A stretch of DNA of 9,207 nucleotides from CAZKFG01 sp964551985 (GTDB lineage Bacteria; Bacillota; Negativicutes; Acidaminococcales; JAISLQ01): the NCBI GenBank assembly GCA_964551985.1, contig CAZKFG010000069.1, positions 1-9,207 on the forward strand, written 5' to 3'. The notes beneath the pieces were generated by a model. That model did not search any database, had not been told where the DNA came from, and saw nothing but the letters and a program-made list of their open reading frames with translations. Positions 1 through 5,705 of this stretch are shown piece after piece (the stretch's first letter is position 1; the number at the start of each line of letters is the position of its first letter). Both the position numbers and the translations under genes were made by a program.

Positions 1-18
1 AACGAATGATTTTTTCAT
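1..18 (-). CDS. Start of a third OmpM-type SLH porin (cut by window edge)
   Basis: Only six codons are present: an ATG at 18-16 followed by Lys-Lys-Ser-Phe-Val. These are the same six residues that begin the ompM paralogue ending at 293, with one synonymous difference. A strong purine ribosome binding site (AAAGGGGG, 32-25) lies 6 nt before the ATG. The leader further upstream carries the same conserved elements as the two complete ompM genes. The identity of the product is inferred from these N-terminal residues and the leader, because the SLH and barrel regions lie outside the window. The gene runs leftwards and would be the third member of a head-to-tail array. Confidence 0.75.
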
Positions 19-197
19 AATTTTCCCCCTTTAGGATGTTTTTTGTTTGTTTTTTAGGGCGAAACAAGCTAAAGTATCCATGTTGCCTTTGTTTGTTTCC
101 CTCTCCTTAATTCTTTTTTAACTGCTGTAAAGCAATCCTAAATAACCTCCCTTCTTGGCTTGACAACAATTATTAGTTTAGAATTAAGACTATACCA
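19..197 (-). promoter_or_regulatory. Promoter and long structured leader of the edge ompM paralogue
   Basis: Read on the minus strand, an extended -10 (TGG then TATAGT, 197-189) has no convincing -35. It is followed about 46 nt later by a purine box (AAGGGAGG, 153-146) and TTTAGGATTGCTTTA (142-128). The invariant AAAGGCAACA lies at 90-81. ATCCTAAA (37-30) touches the ribosome binding site and is the exact reverse complement of TTTAGGAT at 142-135. The same order of elements occurs in the other ompM leaders. The promoter call is moderate. The shared leader elements are seen directly. Confidence 0.6.
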
Positions 198-241
198 TTT
201 TGATAATAGCATATTATGTTTTAAAATACCAGTTTTTTTTG

Positions 242-279
242 TAAAAAAATAAAACACCCGCTTTTGTAGCGAGTGTTTT
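242..279 (-). terminator. Rho-independent terminator of the 293-1642 ompM gene
   Basis: The arms AAAACAC (251-257) and GTGTTTT (273-279) plus CGCT (259-262) and AGCG (268-271) pair around one C-A mismatch and a 5-nt loop. On the minus strand the hairpin is followed by a run of seven T (249-243). It lies 13 nt past the stop codon. Confidence 0.85.
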
Positions 280-292
280 AAGTGTGATTTAA

Positions 293-1642
293 TTAAAAGT
301 AAAAGCGGACATAGCTCCAAAGTAAGCTTGATTTGGCGTTATCGCCTGCAATAGTTGCTTTAGATTTAAAGTTATAATAGTCAAGATTCAAATCGACGTT
401 TTTAGCTAGCACGCAAGATGCACCAAGAACATAACCTTTAAAACCTACACCAACATTAGCAAGATTGGAAAATTCAAGGGTTGTAGAAATAGAACCTAAT
501 GCCGGAACGCTATAGTAACTAGCACGTAGTTGGTAAGTTTTTGGTATTTGTCTGTCAAGATTACCAAAATTAAAACCTGTTGCCCAACCGTTTTTCGAGC
601 CAATATCTACAGCTAGACCATCAAATTCAAGTGGTGCTCCAGGTGCTTTACCACCTCTTATATAGTTTGCCCAGCCGTTTAATAGATTGCTAAATTTATA
701 ATCAACGCCTGCTTCAATGATGCTTGTGTTCACTTTATCGTTTGCCGGTACTTCTGCACCGACTCCTTTGACATCATAATACACAATACCTGCATGTAGC
801 TTATCAGTAAAGTTATAGTTGATTTGAGCGCCGTAAGTTTGAGTATTTCTTTGTAAAGCGTCAGGGTTTGTCAATGCATTGTAAGTTGAATACCAAGCAT
901 TTGTAGTATTAGGACGGATTGCAAAGATATCCATACTAAACTTTCCTTTATTATAATTTAATGCCAAACCGTCAGAATCGTCGTCTAGTACTGTACCATA
1001 GAGCGGTGTATAATCAAAACGACCTGCTTTAACGCCGATAGTGCCGATTTTACCTTCTACATAAGCACGTTTAAATTCTGTATTTGTTTCTTGATTATTT
1101 GTTTGAAGATTTTGAGTATTTTCAATCATCCCTACGTAGTTCCAGTTGTCATTGACATTTCCTGTAAGCCATAGACGTGTACGTAAAGCTGATAGATCAT
1201 TTGTTCCCGCCATATTAGGGTCAAGTACCTGTCCGCCAAGTTTTAAATCGCTATAGCTGTAGTTGGAAAATCTAACTTCACCTGTGATTTTTACATTGTC
1301 GGTTTTCTTTTCAAGTGTTGCTACTCTAAGACCTAGCGCTTTTAACTCTTTGGCAAACTCAGAAGCCAATTTATCAATCTGCGCTTTTAAAGCGGCGTCA
1401 GCCTTATCAGAATGCGCCATCGCTTTAGCGACGATTTGCGCCATCTCGTAGCGGGTCATATTAGAATTTCCTATAAATCTTCCATCGCCATAACCATCGA
1501 TGATACCAGCTTTAGCTAGTTTTGAAACAGATGCGTATGCCCAGTGATTAGTAGGAACATCTGTAAACGGATTAGCAAAAGCTGCTGTTGTAATGCCTAG
1601 TACAAAAACTAGTGCGAGTGTGATAACAAATGATTTTTTCAT
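293..1642 (-). CDS. ompM: OmpM-type outer-membrane protein: SLH domain plus porin-like barrel
   Basis: This predicted outer-membrane protein of 449 aa would tether the outer membrane to peptidoglycan and form a diffusion channel. A signal peptide (residues 1-23, ending AFA before NPF) precedes one SLH domain (about 24-75) with FxDVPxxHWAY and the motif TRYE at 63-66. A heptad-like coiled-coil segment (about 80-114) leads to a beta-barrel that ends in the aromatic RFYF typical of outer-membrane barrels. In Negativicutes, such SLH domains bind polyamine-modified peptidoglycan (family knowledge). The ATG at 1642 was chosen over one 27 nt upstream because AAGGAGG (1655-1649) lies 6 nt before it and the signal peptide then starts normally with MKKSF. 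The neighbouring paralogue (1908-3245) is nearly identical in the SLH region and diverged in the barrel. The gene has its own promoter, leader and terminator, so it is probably a single-gene unit. The family call is firm; pore specificity is unknown. Confidence 0.92.
   Translation of the reverse strand: MKKSFVITLALVFVLGITTAAFANPFTDVPTNHWAYASVSKLAKAGIIDGYGDGRFIGNSNMTRYEMAQIVAKAMAHSDKADAALKAQIDKLASEFAKELKALGLRVATLEKKTDNVKITGEVRFSNYSYSDLKLGGQVLDPNMAGTNDLSALRTRLWLTGNVNDNWNYVGMIENTQNLQTNNQETNTEFKRAYVEGKIGTIGVKAGRFDYTPLYGTVLDDDSDGLALNYNKGKFSMDIFAIRPNTTNAWYSTYNALTNPDALQRNTQTYGAQINYNFTDKLHAGIVYYDVKGVGAEVPANDKVNTSIIEAGVDYKFSNLLNGWANYIRGGKAPGAPLEFDGLAVDIGSKNGWATGFNFGNLDRQIPKTYQLRASYYSVPALGSISTTLEFSNLANVGVGFKGYVLGASCVLAKNVDLNLDYYNFKSKATIAGDNAKSSLLWSYVRFYF
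1497..1546 (-). repeat. 50-bp perfect repeat, copy A (SLH-coding)
   Basis: These 50 bases are identical to 3100-3149 in the neighbouring ompM gene. The segment encodes the conserved HWAYASVSKLAKAGII part of the SLH domain. Differences, including silent ones, resume on both sides. Confidence 0.9.
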
Positions 1643-1833
1643 TATTTGCCTCCTTAAATTTTTTGGCAAAAAGTCAAAGTGTCCATTGTTGCCTTTAACC
1701 TTTGCTAAACTCCTTAAACCTTAACTTTATTATTATCTAAACTAAAATGCCAACCCTCCTTTTTTACACTTGATAACAATTGAGTGGCTTAAGAATATAG
1801 TTTAATAATAATATTAATTTAGTAATAATGCAA
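1643..1833 (-). promoter_or_regulatory. Promoter and structured leader of the 293-1642 ompM gene
   Basis: On the minus strand, TTGCAT (1833-1828), a 17-nt spacer and TATTAT (1810-1805) form a good sigma-A-type promoter. The leader of about 155 nt has a purine box (AAGGAGGG, 1762-1755), then TTGGCA (1753-1748), a weak hairpin holding the invariant AAAGGCAACA (1696-1687), and TGCCAA (1668-1663), which is the reverse complement of TTGGCA. The ribosome binding site AAGGAGG follows at 1655-1649. The layout parallels the other ompM leaders, although the two complementary boxes differ in sequence from theirs. Confidence 0.7.
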
Positions 1834-1857
1834 TACTTTTTTACGAAATTTGTTTAT

Positions 1858-1895
1858 TAAAAAACAAAACAACCCAGCTTAAAAGCTGGGTTGTT
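1858..1895 (-). terminator. Rho-independent terminator of the 1908-3245 ompM gene
   Basis: CAACCCAGCTT (1870-1880) pairs with AAGCTGGGTTG (1883-1893), extended by two A-T pairs. The perfect stem has a small AT loop. The minus-strand continuation is T-rich (GTTTTGTTTTTT). It lies 12 nt past the stop codon. Confidence 0.9.
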
Positions 1896-1907
1896 GAAAA
1901 AATGCAG

Positions 1908-3245
1908 TTAGAAATAAAAACGCAGTAAGCTAAACAAAAAGTTTTGTTTTTCTTTCTCGCCATCGAAAGTAACTCTGGATTTATAGTCGTAGTAGTCGAC
2001 AGTCAAATCGATGTTTTTGGCGAGCGTGTACGAGCCGCCCACAACATAACCTGTAAAGCCAACGCTGCTACCAAGAGCATAAAGAGGTTCTATTGATTGG
2101 GTTGCGATATATCCAGCATAAGGAATGTCGTAGTAACTAAGGCGCAGTTGGTAGGAGCCTGGTTTGTTTCTGTCTAGTGTGCCATAGCTCACCCCTGCTG
2201 CCCAGCCATCTCTAGAACCAGGATAAACGTTAGCAGTGGCAATAATAGCCAACCATTTTTCTGGTCCTTTACCGCCACGCAGGTAGTTCGCCCAAGCAAA
2301 CCAGTTGTCGTCAAACTTGTAGTCCAAGCCAAGTTCAAGTATAGAAGTGTTTATTTTGCCGTATTGATTACCAAAATTAGTATCCGCCCCTTTGCCTTTT
2401 AGGTCATAGTAGGTAAGGGCAGTATGCAGTTTGTCCGTAAAGGAGTAGCCGATTTGCGTGCCATAACTTTGTAGGCTCTTTTGGAGAAAATCTTCGCCAT
2501 CACCATACCAAGAATTACTAGAATTTGCTCTTAAAGCAAAGACGTCCATGTTAAATTTGCCTTTATTGTAGCCGAGTACCAGTCCGTCGGCGTCATCATT
2601 TAGCACTGTGCCGTATTGTGACAGGTAGTTTACTCTGCCTGCTGTTACATTGAGCATGCCAATTTTACCTTGCACATAGGCGCGTTTAAAATTGGTTTGT
2701 GTTTCTTGGTTGTTTGTACGAAAATCTTGGATGTTCTCCAGCATTGCGGTGTACTGCCAGTTGTCGTTGACATTACCTGTCAGCCACAGACGGGTGCGCA
2801 AAGAGTAATTTGTATTGGCATAGCCTGAAACTCTATCGCCTATTTTTGCGTCTGACCAAGAGTGGACGGTAAAGTGGGCTTCACCAGTGATTTTCACGTT
2901 GTCGGTTTTTTTCTCTAAGCTTGCGACTTTTAGCCCTAGTTTGTTAAGTTCAGCAGAAAATTCTGCAGCTAACTTTTCAATTTGCGCTTTAGTAGCAGCG
3001 TCCGCCTTATCGGAGTTTGCCATCGCTTTGGCGACAATTTGCGCCATCTCGTAGCGGGTCATGTTGGAATTGCCGATAAATCTGCCGTCGCCGTAACCGT
3101 CGATGATACCAGCTTTAGCTAGTTTTGAAACAGATGCGTATGCCCAGTGGTTAGCAGGTACGTCGTTAAAAGGGTTTGCAAGAGCTGTGCCTGCAATGCT
3201 TAGTGCAAAAACCAGTGCCAGTGTGATGATAAGTGATTTTTTCAT
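1908..3245 (-). CDS. ompM: OmpM-type outer-membrane protein: SLH domain plus porin-like barrel (second paralogue)
   Basis: This is a 445-aa paralogue of the gene at 293-1642 with the same order of parts: signal peptide (1-23, ending ALA before NPF), SLH domain (about 24-75, TRYE at 63-66), coiled coil (about 80-114), and a barrel ending RFYF. Shared barrel landmarks include LRTRLWLTGNVNDNW, FKRAYV.GKIG and DD.DGL.L.YNKGKF. Loop regions differ, as expected for surface-exposed parts of a porin. Its likely role is outer-membrane anchoring to peptidoglycan plus passive uptake of solutes. The ATG at 3245 is fixed by the signal peptide, but no Shine-Dalgarno sequence precedes it. The leader there is A-rich and carries ATCCTAAA instead. 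It has its own promoter and terminator. Separate leaders suggest the paralogues can be expressed independently. Confidence 0.92.
   Translation of the reverse strand: MKKSLIITLALVFALSIAGTALANPFNDVPANHWAYASVSKLAKAGIIDGYGDGRFIGNSNMTRYEMAQIVAKAMANSDKADAATKAQIEKLAAEFSAELNKLGLKVASLEKKTDNVKITGEAHFTVHSWSDAKIGDRVSGYANTNYSLRTRLWLTGNVNDNWQYTAMLENIQDFRTNNQETQTNFKRAYVQGKIGMLNVTAGRVNYLSQYGTVLNDDADGLVLGYNKGKFNMDVFALRANSSNSWYGDGEDFLQKSLQSYGTQIGYSFTDKLHTALTYYDLKGKGADTNFGNQYGKINTSILELGLDYKFDDNWFAWANYLRGGKGPEKWLAIIATANVYPGSRDGWAAGVSYGTLDRNKPGSYQLRLSYYDIPYAGYIATQSIEPLYALGSSVGFTGYVVGGSYTLAKNIDLTVDYYDYKSRVTFDGEKEKQNFLFSLLRFYF
3100..3149 (-). repeat. 50-bp perfect repeat, copy B (SLH-coding)
   Basis: This is the second copy of the run at 1497-1546, in the same orientation and at the same codon positions of the SLH domain. 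It marks the most similar part of the two paralogues and is a possible gene-conversion tract. Confidence 0.9.
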
Positions 3246-3414
3246 TTTGTTTTTTTAGGATTTTTGTTTTTGGGGCAATTTATTTTAAAGTTACCTTGTT
3301 GCCTTTAAAAGTTTTGCCTTGTAGTTTCAACAATCCTAAAGTACCTCTCTTTCTTTTGTTATTTTTAGTTTTGAAATATAAATTAATAGTAACATATTAA
3401 ATGTTTTTAGTCTA
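3246..3414 (-). promoter_or_regulatory. Promoter and structured leader of the 1908-3245 ompM gene
   Basis: On the minus strand a weaker promoter, TAGACT (3414-3409), 17 nt, TACTAT (3391-3386), precedes a leader of about 135 nt. The leader contains a purine box (AAAGAGAGG, 3352-3344) and TTTAGGATT (3340-3332). A perfect 8-bp hairpin TTTTAAAG/CTTTAAAA (3310-3303 with 3290-3283) holds GCAACAAGGTAA in its loop. AATCCTAAA (3262-3254) is the exact 9-nt reverse complement of TTTAGGATT. No GGAGG-type ribosome binding site lies before the ATG. Confidence 0.65.
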
Positions 3415-3440
3415 GTATAATTTAGCTATTTTGAGCATGA

Positions 3441-3469
3441 AAAAATACCGGCTTTTAGTCGGTATTTTT
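3441..3469 (-). terminator. Terminator of the six-gene minus-strand operon
   Basis: AAAAATACCG (3441-3450) pairs with CGGTATTTTT (3460-3469) around a 9-nt loop, 4 nt past the stop of the DUF805 gene. The minus-strand arm ends in T. The A and T tracts are symmetric, so it could also work on the plus strand, although no plus-strand gene points at it. Confidence 0.85.
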
Positions 3470-3473
3470 GTTT

Positions 3474-3848
3474 TCAGCCGTATTTGTTTTCGCCCTCATT
3501 ACCTTTTTTCAAGCACAGATAGAGGACGATTATCGCACTTAGGGTATAGTTTATCGGTGGGTAGTTTTTAAAGCTCAGTTGCAGACCGAAGATAAAGATT
3601 AGCCAAGTGCCGGAATAGTTAAGGTCGTGCAGGCGTTTTGCGATTGTCGAGAGGTTGGCGATGATTACTGCAAAGATTGGAATGGGGATGATGTAGTTTG
3701 TAATTAGGGGGTTTTTTATGTAAGGGTGTATTTGGGTCAGACCAAGGGTCATTACAAACAAGAGTAAAAAGGTGACAAAATAGGCGATGGCAAATTGTTT
3801 GCGGTCGTATCTGCCTTTAAAGTTCATTATACTTAAGTATTTTTTCAT
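3474..3848 (-). CDS. DUF805 family inner-membrane protein
   Basis: This 124-aa integral membrane protein shows the DUF805 signature: an early GRYDRKQF motif (residues 12-19), hydrophobic segments at about 22-41 and 50-66, AKRLHDLNYSGTW in the middle (70-82), two further hydrophobic segments, and the C-terminal KKGNEGENKYG. The family (E. coli YhaH/YhaI-like) has no firmly assigned biochemical role. AAGGA before the ATG overlaps the stop codon of the upstream gene, which ends 4 nt away, so translation is probably coupled. It is the last gene of a six-gene operon and is followed directly by a terminator. The family assignment is confident and the function is unknown. Confidence 0.88.
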   Translation of the reverse strand: MKKYLSIMNFKGRYDRKQFAIAYFVTFLLLFVMTLGLTQIHPYIKNPLITNYIIPIPIFAVIIANLSTIAKRLHDLNYSGTWLIFIFGLQLSFKNYPPINYTLSAIIVLYLCLKKGNEGENKYG

Positions 3849-3852
3849 GTTT

Positions 3853-4395
3853 TTATCCTTCGTTTATTAAAGAGATTGTTTGCATCATTAGCTCAAGGTT
3901 TTGTTCTGCTTGTTGTTGATGCTCTGGCGTTGTTTGGCAGTTTATGGCTATGTTGTATTGACCAATTACTGTCATTATGTTGTAGCGGATTGTTTGGTTG
4001 TTTTGGTATTTTAGGTAGATGTAATCGTTGCCTGATAGTTTTTTTATTTCGCTTTGGACAAGTTCAAAGCCGTCTTTGGGCGGTAGCTTGGTTAGTTGTT
4101 CTAGTATTAGTTTGGCGTTACCTTTTTGAAAGTCTTCGGCTGTTTGTTTAAAGCTCTCGTTGCCGCGTCCGTCTAAAATTAGTATTGCTAGTTTTGTTTG
4201 CATTGGTATTGTTGATAAAAATTCTATTTGGTAGGCTGGTACTTTGTTGATGCTTGTTTGTTTTGTTTGGCTTTTTTGCCAAGGCTCTTGTGTTTGTACT
4301 TTGATGTTAGCGCTTGTATTTGTATGGGTTATAGGCGCAGCAAAGCATGTTGTTGTAAATAGTAGCATTGTAATTGTAAGTAGTAGTTTTTTCAT
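3853..4395 (-). CDS. Exported protein of unknown function, possibly PsbP/Mog1-like
   Basis: This 180-aa protein begins with a signal peptide (MKKLLLTITMLLFTTTCFA, cleavage after about residue 19), so it is probably periplasmic. A Cys sits near the end of the signal peptide, but the residues before it do not make a convincing lipobox. After a polar linker, the mature part has strand-like stretches (NKVPAYQIEFLS, KLAILILDGRG), an amphipathic helix, then GNDYIYLKYQNNQTIRYNIMTV, IGQYNIAINCQT and a final helix. That pattern resembles the DcrB/PsbP/Mog1-like fold, but this is an impression and not a demonstrated hit. The ATG at 4395 was preferred to one 30 nt upstream, because AAGGAG lies 7 nt before it, the signal peptide starts there, and the upstream start would overlap the preceding gene. 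It sits between the DUF5713-like and DUF805 genes in the operon. Confidence 0.7.
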   Translation of the reverse strand: MKKLLLTITMLLFTTTCFAAPITHTNTSANIKVQTQEPWQKSQTKQTSINKVPAYQIEFLSTIPMQTKLAILILDGRGNESFKQTAEDFQKGNAKLILEQLTKLPPKDGFELVQSEIKKLSGNDYIYLKYQNNQTIRYNIMTVIGQYNIAINCQTTPEHQQQAEQNLELMMQTISLINEG

Positions 4396-4408
4396 ACGTT
4401 CTCCTTTT

Positions 4409-4735
4409 TTACCAGTTGCGCTCACGTAGCGCTATTGATAGTGGGATGTTTATTTTAAAATGGGTTAAAATGTATTGTATATTTTGTTGTATGCACTCTT
4501 TGGCAAGTGGCTCAAGTGAACTTTGGTTTTCGTAAAAGTCTTCTTGTAAGTTGTTTATTTGAATTGTAAGGTAATCTAGTTTAGCTTGAATTTGGGCGAT
4601 GCTGCGATTGGCGTTTTCAATGTATTCGATAAAGTCTATTAAAAGGTATTTTATTCTATCGACTAAAAATTTGGGGTAGTGTGAGTCTTTTTGCATATCT
4701 TCTAATAAAAGATAGCTAGAGTCAAAATTATCCAT
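4409..4735 (-). CDS. DUF5713-like small cytosolic protein
   Basis: This 108-aa protein is mostly helical, with no signal peptide or membrane segment. The pattern YPKFLVDRIKYLLIDFIEYIE (residues 20-40), then INNLQEDFYENQSSLEPLAKECI (57-79) and a C-terminal LRERNW, matches my recollection of the DUF5713 family (YPPFLVDK...INDLQDEFYENDSEIE...RDW). The family is widespread, small and uncharacterised. AAGGGAG lies 6 nt before the ATG. It is separated by 20 nt from the upstream EamA-type gene and by 13 nt from the downstream secreted protein, so it is an internal gene of the operon. The family call rests on remembered motif similarity, without an alignment. No function can be inferred. Confidence 0.75.
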   Translation of the reverse strand: MDNFDSSYLLLEDMQKDSHYPKFLVDRIKYLLIDFIEYIENANRSIAQIQAKLDYLTIQINNLQEDFYENQSSLEPLAKECIQQNIQYILTHFKINIPLSIALRERNW

Positions 4736-4755
4736 TTAAAGCTCCCTTAAAGATG

Positions 4756-5169
4756 TTATATTATTGTAATAAGTGTGCCAATGGTTATCAAGATACCGCC
4801 GATTATTATTTTTAGTGTGAGAGCTTCTTGTAAAATAAGATAACTCAAAACTATTGTAATGACAAGACTGAATTTGTCTATTGGTACGACTTTATTTACA
4901 GGACCTTCTTTGAGTGCGTAAAAGTAGCATAGCCAAGATAGTCCTGTACATAGTCCGGAGATTACAAGGAAAATAAGGCTGCGAGTGCTGATGTTTGGCA
5001 ACTGTTTGTAACTACCGCCGATAAAGACTATCGACCAAGCAAGAGCTAATATGACTATTGTACGGATGGCGGTGGCTAGATTGGAGTTTACGTTTTGTAT
5101 GCCTATTTTGGCTGTTATGGCGGTAAGTGCGGCGAAAATTGCTGATAGTACGGCATATAAAATCCACAT
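4756..5169 (-). CDS. Single-domain EamA family membrane transporter
   Basis: This 137-aa, very hydrophobic protein has about five membrane segments (roughly 1-20, 34-52, 65-86, 97-113, 117-136). The sequence AKIGIQNVNSNLATAIRT, GLCTGLSWLCYFYALKEGPVNKVVPIDK and a final GGILITIGT are characteristic of one EamA (drug/metabolite transporter) repeat. Classical members carry two repeats in about 300 aa. This one has a single repeat, like the short 140-aa subfamily, which presumably works as a dimer. The substrate is unknown. AAGGAG lies about 9 nt before the ATG. It is 13 nt downstream of the DUF1877 gene in the operon. Confidence 0.9.
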   Translation of the reverse strand: MWILYAVLSAIFAALTAITAKIGIQNVNSNLATAIRTIVILALAWSIVFIGGSYKQLPNISTRSLIFLVISGLCTGLSWLCYFYALKEGPVNKVVPIDKFSLVITIVLSYLILQEALTLKIIIGGILITIGTLITII

Positions 5170-5182
5170 AGTGTTTACTCCT

Positions 5183-5695
5183 TTATATGTCTAATGTAAA
5201 GATGATATTTTGTTTTTGTTCGGCTGCTTTTTGCCAGAATTTTTTTAGTAGGTGAAAGTTCTCTAAGCTTTTTTGCATGTCAGATAGTCCTAGTTCGCAG
5301 TTGTAGTCTTCGATATCTATATTGCTGTAGCCATTTTTAAATTGCTCGTCTGTAAAGTTTTTTAGTGCGCCGCTAGCGTCTTGCACTTGAGCCCGGTTTT
5401 TGAGCAATATGAGATAGTCGTCTTGCTCTAGTGTTTGACCGTATAGTATTGTACCGCCTAAGATGACTGTGTTTAGTGGATATGTTCCGCTTTGATAATG
5501 CAAAAGTCCACCTGTAATGCTACGGTGTATGGCATCCCAGCTTGCTCCAAGCTCTAGCGTTTGCTCGGGGTTTTGTTCGTAATAGTTATCTTCGAGAAAG
5601 TTTTTGACGAAATGTAATAGCTGTTTGTCCTGCAAAGTGATTAGCTTATCTACGGTTTTTTGCTCAATGGCAAATAAAGTGCCGAAATTTGGCAT
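5183..5695 (-). CDS. DUF1877 (YfbM-like) family protein
   Basis: This 170-aa soluble protein has no signal peptide. Features of the YfbM/DUF1877 family are visible: an N-terminal FAIEQKTVDKLI segment, then LELGASWDAIHRSITGG (about 47-63, the W-D-x-[IL]-H core), PLNTVILGG (73-81), a central helix region with FTDEQFKNGY, and a C-terminal helix LENFHLLKKFWQKAAEQKQNIIF. The family fold is known from E. coli YfbM, but its molecular role is not established. AAGGAG lies 7 nt before the ATG. It is the second gene of the operon, 10 nt after the secreted protein gene and before the EamA-type gene. The family call is fairly sure and the function is unknown. Confidence 0.78.
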   Translation of the reverse strand: MPNFGTLFAIEQKTVDKLITLQDKQLLHFVKNFLEDNYYEQNPEQTLELGASWDAIHRSITGGLLHYQSGTYPLNTVILGGTILYGQTLEQDDYLILLKNRAQVQDASGALKNFTDEQFKNGYSNIDIEDYNCELGLSDMQKSLENFHLLKKFWQKAAEQKQNIIFTLDI

Positions 5696-5705
5696 AATGG
5701 TCTCC

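Noticed and set aside
138..320. Open frame of 60 codons on the minus strand
   Set aside because: It covers the end of an ompM gene, its terminator and the next promoter, has no ribosome binding site and looks like no protein family.
1643..1669. Upstream ATG giving an ompM protein nine residues longer
   Set aside because: That start lies upstream of the strong AAGGAGG and would bury the signal peptide. The ATG at 1642 matches the two sibling genes.
4396..4425. Upstream ATG giving a longer exported protein
   Set aside because: It would overlap the preceding gene and place polar residues before the signal peptide. The ATG at 4395 has the correctly spaced AAGGAG.
3876..4429. Plus-strand open frames opposite the exported-protein gene
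   Set aside because: These are antisense frames with low-complexity, Leu/Val/Cys-rich translations and no ribosome binding sites. They are shadows of the minus-strand gene.
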